Below, piece after piece: positions 1 through 7,176 of a stretch of 13,339 bases of DNA (position 1 is its first letter; the number at the start of each line of letters is the position of its first letter). The DNA lies in NCBI GenBank assembly GCA_041552055.1, contig JBFELO010000127.1, forward strand, positions 1-13,339, written 5' to 3'. The DNA is from JBFELO01 sp041552055 (GTDB taxonomy: Bacteria; Acidobacteriota; Thermoanaerobaculia; Thermoanaerobaculales; Sulfomarinibacteraceae). The notes beneath the pieces were generated by a model that saw only the letters and a list, made by a program, of their open reading frames with translations, was not told the DNA's origin and did not search any database. Position numbers and translations under genes: made by a program.

Positions 1-687
1 CACGTGATCGAACACGTACTCCGGAAAGTCCTGGCCGGTGACCTTCTCGGCGAGCATCTGTAGCAGCAGATAGCCTACGTTGCAGTACGCCCAGCGGGTT
101 CCGGGGTAGAACTGGAACTCCTGGCCGGTCATGAAGGTGGCGATCTCTCGTCGCGTGGGCGGCGGGAGCACACCGAGGGACAGGGCGACCTGCCAGTCGC
201 GGAATACCATCGGATCGATCCCGCCGTCGTACTTGTCCCAACCAACGGTGTGGGTGAGCAGGTGGTCGACGGTGACCAGCTCGAGCCAGGGGTCTGGTCT
301 CTGGCCGGCAGGAGGTTGGAGCCCGAGCGTCGACGCGACCGGCGTGTCATAGCTCAGCAACCCGTCCTCGATGAGCTGGTGGATGGCGATCGAGGTGATC
401 GCTTTCCCGATGCTACCCGTGCGGAACAGCGAGGTCGGCTGCACGGGTTCGGCCTCATCGGAATCCCAGGTGTAGCCCCGTGCAAACACCAGCCGGCCGT
501 CCTTGGCGATGGCCACGGTGGCCGCGCGAATGTCGAACTCGAGCATCTGACCGCGCACGACGTGGTCGATGGCCGACAGCTCCGGGACCTCTTGGCCGGT
601 GACCGTCCACCGGCGCTCGGTCGCCGCGGCAGTGGCGGTGATCATCAATGCGCAACAGATGGCCAGGCATCTCTGACGGTGTGACAT
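1..687 (-). CDS. Serine hydrolase, beta-lactamase family (class C / PF00144-like), 3' end cut by window
   Basis: 229 codons are visible and the gene runs off base 1, so the C-terminal part is missing. ATG 687-685 is preceded by GGAGG (700-696) at 8 nt. The first ~22 residues (MSHRQRCLAICCALMITATA...) look like a Sec signal peptide, so the product is probably periplasmic or secreted. The nucleophile motif SxxK is S92-I-G-K95 within FRTGSIGKA, the LLTHT motif lies at 143-147, and the second motif YxN is Y201-C-N203 within WAYCNVGY. These are the hallmarks of the serine beta-lactamase, D-aminopeptidase and esterase clan. Substrate cannot be told from sequence; many relatives are esterases or peptidases rather than antibiotic-resistance enzymes. 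The final KTG-type motif would lie beyond the window. It is divergent from the barrel gene at 929, with a 241-bp region between them. Confidence 0.88.
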   Translation of the reverse strand, partial: MSHRQRCLAICCALMITATAAATERRWTVTGQEVPELSAIDHVVRGQMLEFDIRAATVAIAKDGRLVFARGYTWDSDEAEPVQPTSLFRTGSIGKAITSIAIHQLIEDGLLSYDTPVASTLGLQPPAGQRPDPWLELVTVDHLLTHTVGWDKYDGGIDPMVFRDWQVALSLGVLPPPTRREIATFMTGQEFQFYPGTRWAYCNVGYLLLQMLAEKVTGQDFPEYVFDHV

Positions 688-816
688 CTTCCGTTCCTCC
701 CTCGGGGTTCCCTTCGACACCGCTTCGGTCATTCCCAGGTCGCGGGTCGAAGTAGCGGTCGAAATCTCGATCTCGTCGTCCACGAACCACAGTGTGGGGC
801 GCGAACATCCGGTGCG

Positions 817-835
817 CTTGAGGGGGTCTTGAGGG
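817..835 (+). promoter_or_regulatory. Tandem 8-bp direct repeat, candidate activator site
   Basis: CTTGAGGG occurs at 817-824 and again at 828-835, an 11-bp period of about one helical turn. Such same-face spacing is typical of OmpR/PhoB-type response-regulator boxes. The pair lies just upstream of where the missing -35 of the barrel-gene promoter (-10 at 871-876) would be. The sequence shows the repeat; its role is inferred. Confidence 0.3.
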
Positions 836-867
836 AGCGATGACGGTCCGGTGAGGATCTGTCCGCG

Positions 868-876
868 TGCTAGGAT
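868..876 (+). promoter_or_regulatory. Extended -10 promoter element for the barrel-protein gene
   Basis: TGCTAGGAT fits an extended -10 (TGnTATAAT-like). No good -35 lies 16-18 bp upstream, which is usual for extended -10 promoters. Transcription from about 883 would give a ~46-nt leader to TTG 929. Since the element lies downstream of GTG 851, it argues against that longer start. Confidence 0.4.
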
Positions 877-928
877 TCACTCAGGACCTGGAGAGCCTCG
901 ATTCAATCGAAAAGGTGGGGATCGGAGA

Positions 929-2251
929 TTGAGGTCGAACACGCGCTCGCTCTCGCTGCTGCTTGCATGGCTCGCTGGTGCGGGTGTTGCCGGCGCCCAG
1001 GAGGCACCGGCAACCTTCGAGTTCAGCTTCTCCAACCCGGGGGCGCGGAGCATCGCGTTGGGTGGCGCGTTCGTCGCCCTCGCCGACGACGCAACCGCCG
1101 CGTACGCCAACCCCGCCGGCCTCATCCAACTCCTGCGGCCGGAGGTCTCCGTCGAGCTGAGACGCTGGAGCTTCTCCACACCATACACGGTCGGGGGGCG
1201 CGCATCCGGAACGCCGACCGGGTTCGGGATCGACACGGTGCCCGGTCTACGGATAGACACGTCGAACGAGGATTCCAGCGGTCTCTCGTTCCTGTCGTTC
1301 GTCTACCCTGGAACACGCTGGTGCGTGGCCGTCTCACGTCACCAGTTGTCGGAATTCCGGCTCGGCACCGAACTCAACGGTCTGTTCGGTGCCGGGGACC
1401 CTCCGGATGGTGTGATCCGGCACCTCGACCAGCTCATCACCACGCGATTCGATGTCGTCGGCACCAGTTTGTCGGGGGCATTTCGATTCGGCGAGAAACT
1501 CAGCCTGGGCTTTGGGCTGTCGTACTTCGAGGGCTCGGTTCGGTCGACGACAGCCGCGTACCTGATGGACGAGTACCCGACGACATTCTATGAAGTGAAC
1601 TCGTTCTTACCGCATCGGCTTTGGGTCACGAGCGAGTTCGCGATCGATGACGCCACGGACTGGGGGTTCAACGCCGGATTTCTCTGGAACCTCACCGATC
1701 ACTGGAGAATCGGCGGCGTGTTTCGCCAGGGTCCAGAGTTAGCGTACACACTCGAAAACATCGCTGGGCCTGCGTACGACCTCCCCGAGGGCACGGTGAT
1801 CGATTCGTTTTCAGGCTTGTCGCTGGAGCTGCCGGACGTATTCGGACTGGGCATTGCCTATCGAACCGCCGGCGGCGACGTGGCCGTGAGCTTCGAGTGG
1901 GATCGCGTGCAGTACTCCGCGATCCTCGATTCGCTCGCGGCTGCTCCCTTCGTGGACGCGGCCGACGTCGTGCTCGAGGACGCCGACGAGCTGCACCTGG
2001 GAGTCGAGTACGTCATCCTGAAGTCGACTCCGCTGGTCGCGCTGCGCGTCGGCGTCTGGCTGGATCCCGACCACCGGATTCGGTACCTCGGCAACGATCC
2101 GTTCGCCCGCGCGATCTTCCAGCCCGGTGAGGACACCCTCCACTACTCGGTCGGGCTCGGGTGGGCCTTCCGTTCGTTCCAGCTCGATCTGGGCGTCGAC
2201 ATCTCGGACCTGGTGGACACCGCAGCCATCTCGGCGATCTACAGCTTTTGA
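929..2251 (+). CDS. Outer-membrane beta-barrel protein, FadL/OmpP1/PorV-like
   Basis: 440 residues from TTG 929. I prefer this start over the in-frame GTG at 851 because a signal peptide begins right there (RSNTRSLSLLLAWLAGAGVAGA, cut before QE at ~24), because AGGTGGGG (913-920) lies 8 nt upstream, and because a promoter element falls inside the longer version. After the signal comes NPGARSIALGGAFVALADDA followed by T-A-A-YANPAGL, the N-terminal signature of FadL/PorV-type barrels. The rest alternates aromatic and polar residues in beta-strand fashion, and the chain ends in AIYSF with a terminal Phe, the usual barrel-assembly signal. The probable site is the outer membrane, as a transporter for hydrophobic compounds or a PorV-like scaffold; the substrate is unknown. 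It converges on the kinase gene with only 13 bp between stop codons. Confidence 0.85.
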   Translation: MRSNTRSLSLLLAWLAGAGVAGAQEAPATFEFSFSNPGARSIALGGAFVALADDATAAYANPAGLIQLLRPEVSVELRRWSFSTPYTVGGRASGTPTGFGIDTVPGLRIDTSNEDSSGLSFLSFVYPGTRWCVAVSRHQLSEFRLGTELNGLFGAGDPPDGVIRHLDQLITTRFDVVGTSLSGAFRFGEKLSLGFGLSYFEGSVRSTTAAYLMDEYPTTFYEVNSFLPHRLWVTSEFAIDDATDWGFNAGFLWNLTDHWRIGGVFRQGPELAYTLENIAGPAYDLPEGTVIDSFSGLSLELPDVFGLGIAYRTAGGDVAVSFEWDRVQYSAILDSLAAAPFVDAADVVLEDADELHLGVEYVILKSTPLVALRVGVWLDPDHRIRYLGNDPFARAIFQPGEDTLHYSVGLGWAFRSFQLDLGVDISDLVDTAAISAIYSF

Positions 2252-2264
2252 GGGTATCTCCCGC

Positions 2265-4196
2265 TCAGGAATCGCGGGCGATCTGGTGGAGGGCTCCCTC
2301 GAGCGCCACCGCGTCCGGAAAACGATCCGCTGGCTCCTTCTCGAGGCATCGCAGGATCAGCTCTGCCAGCGCCGCAGGCACGGTCGGCGTGATCGATCGC
2401 GGGTCGGGTGGCGGAGCACTCCTCTGCATCTCCAGCATCTCCTGCACCGTGGCCGCCGCGAACGGCCGCCGCCCGGTGGCCATCTCGAACAGCACCACCC
2501 CGAACGAGTACAGGTCCGACCGCTCGTCCAGCGGCTCGAGAGCCACCTGCTCCGGGGACGCATAGTGCGGCGTACCAACGAACAGGCCGTGGCTGGTGAT
2601 GCCGTGCTCTCCGATCAGTCTGGCGAGTCCGAAATCCGCGAGGTACGGCTCGCCATCGTCTCCGAGCAGGATGTTGCTCGGCTTGATGTCGCGGTGCAGG
2701 ATCGCGCGGCCGTGCGCCGCCGCGAGTGCCGAGGCGAGCCTGGAGGAAACGCCAAGCACAGTCTCGAGTGGCAGCGGCGCGCGATCCGCAATCAGCTCGG
2801 CGAGCGTGGCGCCCTTGATCCACTGCATGGTCAGGTAGGTCCTGCCCTCGAACGCGCCCAGGTGATAGATCCTGAGGATATTCGGATGTCCGATGTCGCG
2901 CGACAGCAGAATCTCCTGCCGGACCCGCTCGAGAGCGTCAGGGTTGGCCGTGCACTCCGGCCGCAGGAGCTTGAGCGCCACTTGGGTCTGAAGGAGCGAG
3001 TCCCAGGCCTTGTAGACGGTCCCTGCCGCCCCGGCACCAACCTCGTCCTGTAGCGTGTAGCGGCCGTCGACGGTCCTGAGGGACAGGGTCGTGTCCTCAC
3101 CGTGCGGCGGTGCGGTCCCCCGCCCCCCGCTCGGCGGTTCCGGTGGCCGGGCGATCGCGAGGTCATCGAGCCAGCGTTTCAGGAAAAAGCCGGACTGTGT
3201 GTACCGGCCGTCCGCGTGGCGCTGAATGAACCCGAGGTTCTCGAGGCGCTGGAGGGCCCCTGTCCTCGTCCCGGAGTCGGTCACGAGAGCCTGGGCTATC
3301 GAGGCGGCGGCGGCCGGCGCACGCTCCGAGAGGATGCGAAGCACTGTCTGCTCGGTGTCGGACAGCATCTCGAAGTCGACCGAGAAGAAGTAGTTGACCA
3401 TCCGGTCCGCGGCGACCTGCTCGCACGCCTCATCGAGGTACTCGAGCTCGAGGAACCGCTTGCAGACAAGCTGGATCAGGTAGGGGTGGTTGCCGCACCG
3501 GCTGCGGATGAGCTCCACGTTCTCGGTCGAGAATCGCGGCCTCGAGCCGGTGTCGAGGCGATCCTGCCGGATCAGCGATTCCGCCTCACCGTGCGACAGG
3601 CCGGCGATGTACAGCGGCGGGCTGAAGCCGTGCAGGAACGGCGAGGTGTCGCCGCGTTGCTCGGCGAGAGCGCAAAGACGGACCGAGGAGGCGAGCACCG
3701 AGCGCACCCCCTCCTGCGATTGCATGGCGCGACGCAGCTTGCGCAACAGCGCAGGGTCCTTGCGATGCAGGCCGATGAGCTCCTCGACCTCGTCGCACAG
3801 CAGAAGTAGCGAGAGACCCCGCGCGCGCAGCCTTCGGCGGAGCGCGCCCATCTTGGAGAAGAGATCCTCGTTTTCGATCTCCGTGAGCGCGATCCCGAGA
3901 TCACCGAGCCGGTCCTCCGCATCGAGCAGAGCGTCGCTGAAGGTGAGTCCGAGCTCGCTGGGATCGTCCGCACCCTGGAAATCCCAGAACACCGGAAGGA
4001 ATCCATGGTCACCGGTCGACGTGATGTGCTCGAGCTGCTTCAGCAGCGATGTCTTGCCGATCCTCCGGGTGCCGAGAAGCCAGATCGAGTTCCGCGGACC
4101 GTCGAGAATCTCCGCGATCAGGTCGTCCCGACCGTAGAACTTCTCCCCACGCACCCACTGACCGACGACGTACGGGACACCCGGACCGGGGATCAC
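2265..4196 (-). CDS. Fusion protein: N-terminal P-loop ATPase, winged-helix-like region, C-terminal Ser/Thr protein kinase
   Basis: 643 residues from GTG 4196, which overlaps the upstream stop as GTGA (4196-4193), implying translational coupling. Residues ~8-260 are an AAA/STAND-like ATPase: Walker A GTRRIGKTS (42-50), Walker B LLLLCDEVEEL with D135/E136, and a conserved CGNHPYLIQLVCKRF block (234-248). Residues ~278-340 resemble a winged helix. A Pro/Gly-rich linker (351-367) leads to a complete Hanks-type kinase (~380-640): glycine loop GAGAAGTV, K409 in VALKLL, alpha-C E428, HRDIKPSN (501-508) with catalytic D503, DFG 521-523, and SPE at 547-549. All catalytic residues are present, so the kinase should be active. 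There is no signal peptide or membrane span, so it is likely cytoplasmic. Bacterial fusions more often place the kinase N-terminally and sensor modules after it; here it is last, as an effector would be. Target proteins are unknown. Confidence 0.92.
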   Translation of the reverse strand: MIPGPGVPYVVGQWVRGEKFYGRDDLIAEILDGPRNSIWLLGTRRIGKTSLLKQLEHITSTGDHGFLPVFWDFQGADDPSELGLTFSDALLDAEDRLGDLGIALTEIENEDLFSKMGALRRRLRARGLSLLLLCDEVEELIGLHRKDPALLRKLRRAMQSQEGVRSVLASSVRLCALAEQRGDTSPFLHGFSPPLYIAGLSHGEAESLIRQDRLDTGSRPRFSTENVELIRSRCGNHPYLIQLVCKRFLELEYLDEACEQVAADRMVNYFFSVDFEMLSDTEQTVLRILSERAPAAAASIAQALVTDSGTRTGALQRLENLGFIQRHADGRYTQSGFFLKRWLDDLAIARPPEPPSGGRGTAPPHGEDTTLSLRTVDGRYTLQDEVGAGAAGTVYKAWDSLLQTQVALKLLRPECTANPDALERVRQEILLSRDIGHPNILRIYHLGAFEGRTYLTMQWIKGATLAELIADRAPLPLETVLGVSSRLASALAAAHGRAILHRDIKPSNILLGDDGEPYLADFGLARLIGEHGITSHGLFVGTPHYASPEQVALEPLDERSDLYSFGVVLFEMATGRRPFAAATVQEMLEMQRSAPPPDPRSITPTVPAALAELILRCLEKEPADRFPDAVALEGALHQIARDS

Positions 4197-6220
4197 GCCT
4201 GTTTCGCCCTGCCGACGGCCTCGACGTCGGCGACCGTGATGGTGCGTCGGTCCTGCTCGTGCAGTCGGTTGACCAGTGCGATGCAGAACCGCTGAATCGA
4301 GTACGGCTTGCTCTCGGTGAGCTCGATGATCCGGTCGACCACGCCCTGATCGAACTTGAAGACGCCCTGTATCGGTCTTCTGATCAGGGCCTCCGCGTCG
4401 TCACGACCGATGGCCGTGACCTCCACCTCCTCGAAGAAGTTGTACCAGGGGCTCCCCTCCTTCTCCCACTGCTTGCGAATCTCGACCCCGGACACCACCG
4501 CTACCAGGTTCTCGGCAAAGCTCTTCATGAACAGGCTGCGCAGCTTCTGATTGATCCTCGGATCGTAGTCGTTGAGCTCGTCGACCTCGTCGATCAGCAG
4601 CACGAGCTTCACCCTTCTGGCGCTCCGCTGCTCGAGTGCCTTGATGACGGTGCGGAGGTCGCGCACCAGCTCGCGGTAGCCGTAGGCAGACCCATCGGCA
4701 ATCTCGGGGCCCGGCTGCAGGTTGCCCAGGACCGGCGCGAGCTCGTGGAAGATGTCCTCCGCCAGGGTGGCGAAAAAGCGCTCCTCCGGGGTGCCCTGGA
4801 GGTCGACGTAGACCGGGTAGAAGTCGTACTGCGGATCCTCGAGCTCCAGCAAACGCCTCCTGAGATGGTGTTGGAGCGAGGTCTTGCCGATGCGACGCTC
4901 GCCATAGAGCAGGAGGCTGTTGTTGTGAATCGTCTGAAGGATCTGCTCCACCAGGACGTCACGGCCGAAGAAGAGCTCCGAGTCGAGCACGGGCGCGCCA
5001 GCGATGTACGGATTGAACCGCCGCCTGAGCAGCCGCCGACGCCGGCGAGCGCGGCTGGCCCACACCCCGGTGAGGATCCCGATCGGAATCGCTGCCGCTG
5101 CCCCGATGAACCAGGGGGAGCGGTAGAACGGCGGCGTGTACACGACCGTGTACTCGCTGCTCGAGCTCAGCCCCGCGCTGTCGGTGGCGACCAGTCTGTA
5201 GGTCGACGGACCCTCGGCGAGGCGATCGCCGACCGAGAACTCGGTGACGAAGTATTCCCCGACCGGCTGGCTGGTGCTGCTGCCCGCGATCTCGCGGTCG
5301 GCAGGCCCGAAAAACACGACGTCGACCGGCGAGTTGTCAATCACGACGCCACTCAGCTGGAAGTCGGGGCTTTGTATGCGCTGCAGCCGCGAACCGTCCT
5401 CCTGGTCCTGTCGGAAGTCGGCAAAACGTATCGCGGGCGGGATGTTCTCGACGCTGCGAGCACCGATCAGGCGCCGGCTGATCTCGCGATATGCGCTGCG
5501 TACGTACTCTAGCGCCGCCGCATTGCCCGGATCCTGGGCGAGCACGCGGTTGGCCGACGAGATCGCTGCCTCGAATCGGCCGGTTGCGAGCTCGCTCCCG
5601 GCCTCCTCCAGCGCTCTGCCGATCGACTGACCCCGCGCCGCGTCTTGCTGAGCCTGCAGGATACGGTTCTGCAGACCGACCGCCTCCGAGTTGTCCGGCT
5701 CCAACGCCAGCACCGGCTGCAGCCGATCCAGCGCATCGGACAATCGTCCCGCCGCCTCGAGCTCGCGCGCGTCGCTGATGCCCGCCACGACCTGCGACCG
5801 GCGGGTCACCGCGTCCTGCTCCGCCTGCAGAGCAACCCGGAGCCCGGCCTGGGCTTGCTCCAGGAGACGCTGGGTCTCGGCGTCCGCCCTCAGCGATAGC
5901 GCCTGCCGCAAAACGCCCGAGGCTGCGGCGTAGTCCCCCTCTTCGAGGAGCGACCTGCCCCGGGCGCGGAGCTCCGCGGCGCGCGACTCGTCTTCGCTCG
6001 CACGCTCCCGCCGCACGACCTCCTGCCGCAGTTGTTCCATTCTGGACACCGCGTCCGGATTGTCGGGGTCAACGGCGAGTCCCTTGCCGAGGGCGTCCAT
6101 CGCATCCTGTGTGCGACCCTGCCGTTCGAGGATGTCGGCCTCGCGGAGACTCTCGCGAACGATCTGGTCGATGCGCTGGGCCTCCTCGGCCGCGACTGCC
6201 TGCCGCGCCTCGACGGTCAA
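4193..6220 (-). CDS. TPR / sensor / membrane-anchored P-loop ATPase, main part downstream of an in-frame amber codon
   Basis: 675 residues if begun at TTG 6220, but the same frame is open up to the TAG at 6301-6299 and reads as the continuation of the exported N-terminal part (6299-6610). Residues ~10-250 are TPR-like helical repeats, with motifs such as GRTQDAMDALGKGLAVDPDN, GDYAAASGVLRQAL and GRFEAAISSANRVLAQDPGN. Residues ~285-362 look like a beta-rich Ig-like domain. A membrane span (~369-388) is followed by an Arg cluster (RARRRRRLLRRR), placing the C-terminus in the cytoplasm. The ATPase (~403-675) has Walker A GERRIGKTS (440-448) and Walker B KLVLLIDEVDE (538-548). TTG 6220 has a GAGAGG-like site 9 nt upstream, so reinitiation is conceivable, but the product would lack the signal peptide. 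The 3' end overlaps the kinase fusion by GTGA. Confidence 0.85.
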   Translation of the reverse strand: MTVEARQAVAAEEAQRIDQIVRESLREADILERQGRTQDAMDALGKGLAVDPDNPDAVSRMEQLRQEVVRRERASEDESRAAELRARGRSLLEEGDYAAASGVLRQALSLRADAETQRLLEQAQAGLRVALQAEQDAVTRRSQVVAGISDARELEAAGRLSDALDRLQPVLALEPDNSEAVGLQNRILQAQQDAARGQSIGRALEEAGSELATGRFEAAISSANRVLAQDPGNAAALEYVRSAYREISRRLIGARSVENIPPAIRFADFRQDQEDGSRLQRIQSPDFQLSGVVIDNSPVDVVFFGPADREIAGSSTSQPVGEYFVTEFSVGDRLAEGPSTYRLVATDSAGLSSSSEYTVVYTPPFYRSPWFIGAAAAIPIGILTGVWASRARRRRRLLRRRFNPYIAGAPVLDSELFFGRDVLVEQILQTIHNNSLLLYGERRIGKTSLQHHLRRRLLELEDPQYDFYPVYVDLQGTPEERFFATLAEDIFHELAPVLGNLQPGPEIADGSAYGYRELVRDLRTVIKALEQRSARRVKLVLLIDEVDELNDYDPRINQKLRSLFMKSFAENLVAVVSGVEIRKQWEKEGSPWYNFFEEVEVTAIGRDDAEALIRRPIQGVFKFDQGVVDRIIELTESKPYSIQRFCIALVNRLHEQDRRTITVADVEAVGRAKQA

Positions 6221-6298
6221 CCGACGGTACCTCTCGAGCTCGGCGAGGTCGGACTCGGACTCCTGAATCGCCCCGAGCTGCTCCTCGGTCTGAAACGC

Positions 6299-6301
6299 CT
6301 A
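6299..6301 (-). other. In-frame amber codon splitting the TPR-ATPase gene
   Basis: On the minus strand the frame reads GAG GCT GCC CTG TAG GCG TTT CAG ACC GAG, that is EAAL-stop-AFQTE. Both halves share one frame: 26 open codons separate the TAG from TTG 6220. In TPR proteins of this type, as I remember them, the stretch reads AALQAF, so one CAG-to-TAG transition would explain the stop. Pseudogene, base-call error and amber readthrough are all possible. Confidence 0.85.
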
Positions 6302-6610
6302 CAGGGCAGCCTCGTGCTGACCGAGAGCGTGGTAGGCGATGCCCAGCTTGAGGTACGGGAAATACGCGATGACCTTCATCCCGTACGACCGCACCCGTGC
6401 GCCCGAGTCACCCTTCCTCGCAAGGGCCTCGTTGAGTTCCTCGACCGCACGTGGCCAGTCCTCCGCGGCGATTGCCGCCTCGGCCCGTGCATAGTGCTCG
6501 TACCAAAAGTCGGCCAGGGCGGGCGTCGCGTACGCGATGATCAGCACGGCCAGCACCACCGTGCGCGCGGCTCGCTGTATCACCTCGACGACACCTTTCT
6601 GCTCAGTCAT
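6299..6610 (-). CDS. Exported N-terminal TPR fragment of the membrane TPR-ATPase (ends at amber codon)
   Basis: 103 residues from ATG 6610, with AGGAAAGG just upstream. Residues 1-33 form a signal peptide: a basic start, the hydrophobic run TVVLAVLIIAYATPALA, and cleavage before DFWYEHY. Then comes a TPR-like pair (AIAAEDWPRAVEELNEAL, YFPYLKLGIAYHALGQHEAAL), which stops abruptly in the middle of a helix at TAG 6301-6299. The following codons, in the same frame, complete the TPR (AFQTEEQLGAIQESESDLAE...). I therefore read 6610-4193 as one gene of 805 residues with residue 104 replaced by a stop. Alone, this fragment would be a small periplasmic TPR peptide. It is the first cistron of the operon that continues into the ATPase-kinase fusion. 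Confidence 0.8.
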   Translation of the reverse strand: MTEQKGVVEVIQRAARTVVLAVLIIAYATPALADFWYEHYARAEAAIAAEDWPRAVEELNEALARKGDSGARVRSYGMKVIAYFPYLKLGIAYHALGQHEAAL

Positions 6611-6666
6611 TCGCCTTTCCTGGTCTGCTGCTATCCCTCGCAGGTGACGATGTACGACCTGCGCCG

Positions 6667-6675
6667 AGTGTACCA
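6667..6675 (-). promoter_or_regulatory. Possible extended -10 for the TPR-ATPase/kinase operon
   Basis: On the minus strand TGGTACACT fits an extended -10 (TG-n-TACACT). No -35 is recognisable. It would give a leader of about 50 nt before ATG 6610. Weak evidence, from motif resemblance alone. Confidence 0.25.
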
Positions 6676-6708
6676 GGAGAGTCCCGGCCGCCCGCCCTCC
6701 CTGCCGGG

Positions 6709-6742
6709 GCTATGAGCTCTGCGCCAGGCGCTATGAGCTGAG
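6709..6742. repeat. Two copies of the dispersed intergenic repeat (ATGAGCT family)
   Basis: GCTATGAGCT occurs at 6709-6718 and 6730-6739. The first copy continues as ATGAGCTCTGCGCCA (6712-6726), a 13/15 match to the copy at 7541. The second, GCTATGAGCTGAG (6730-6742), is an exact inverted match of 7177-7189 on the other side of ccoS. Confidence 0.6.
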
Positions 6743-6940
6743 CTCCCCCACCCGCCCGTAGCGCGAACACCACCTTCATCTTCGTCTTAGTGATCTGCGG
6801 GCAGCGTCCTCTGATTTGCGTTATCCGCGGTTCGACACTCCAGCCGGGCGGATGGCCCGAGCCCCGAGGCCCAATTCCCGAATCCCCTCCGCCATCTCAC
6901 CGGGAATTCGCGAACTCCGGACGAGATTGCTCAGAGTGAG

Positions 6941-7165
6941 ATGTCTGCCGTCTATATAGCCCTCCCCGTCGCGTTGCTGCTCGCGCTCGTCGGCGTGATC
7001 GCGTTCATCTGGTCGGTGCGCAGCGGCCAGCTCGACGACCTCACAACGCCCGGGGTTCGGGTGCTACTCGACGATGACGACACCGTTCCCGGCCGCGCAG
7101 CGTCGAGCCCTGATACACGGTCGATCCGGCCGGACGGTGAACCGGAGAGCGAAACCTGTCCCTGA
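6941..7165 (+). CDS. ccoS: cbb3-type cytochrome oxidase assembly protein CcoS
   Basis: 74 residues from ATG 6941. A single N-terminal membrane helix (YIALPVALLLALVGVIAFIW, 5-24) is followed by SVRSGQLDDLTTPGVRVLLD and an acidic DDDD stretch. This helix plus (W)xVRSGQ(F/L)DDL plus acidic patch is the CcoS signature. The ~30-residue tail after the acidic patch is longer than in many CcoS proteins and looks disordered. CcoS is a small inner-membrane protein needed to mature the heme-copper oxidase CcoN subunit, usually encoded beside the copper ATPase ccoI or ccoNOPQ. None of these is in the window, so it is an orphan here. The start has only a weak AGAGTGAG ribosome-binding site directly before it. 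The gene lies between inverted 13-bp repeats. Confidence 0.85.
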   Translation: MSAVYIALPVALLLALVGVIAFIWSVRSGQLDDLTTPGVRVLLDDDDTVPGRAASSPDTRSIRPDGEPESETCP

Positions 7166-7176
7166 CGTCGACGTAT

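Larger units (their letters stand above)
688..928. other. Divergent intergenic region (hydrolase / barrel protein)
   Basis: This 241-bp region holds the hydrolase ribosome-binding site (GGAGG, 700-696 on the minus strand), a short palindrome CCACA-G-TGTGG at 787-797, a tandem CTTGAGGG repeat at 817-835 and an extended -10 element at 868-876. No reading frame here looks like a gene. Confidence 0.5.
6611..6940. other. Divergent intergenic region (TPR-ATPase operon / ccoS)
   Basis: About 330 bp with no credible coding frame. It contains the operon leader and possible promoter on the minus side and two GCTATGAGCT repeat copies (6709-6718, 6730-6739). The stretch 6745-6932 shows nothing I recognise, including no clear FNR box (TTGAT-N4-ATCAA) before ccoS. 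Confidence 0.45.

Noticed and set aside
787..797. Palindrome CCACA-G-TGTGG as an operator for the hydrolase
   Set aside because: Only 5-bp arms, ~100 bp from the start codon and with no nearby promoter on the minus strand; too weak to call.
851..928. GTG 851 as the start of the barrel protein
   Set aside because: It would put 26 polar residues before a clear signal peptide and would include a promoter-like element inside the gene.
4049..5512. Plus-strand open frame of 487 codons
   Set aside because: It lies wholly opposite the TPR-ATPase and kinase-fusion genes, has no family features, and is expected from high-GC codon bias on the other strand.
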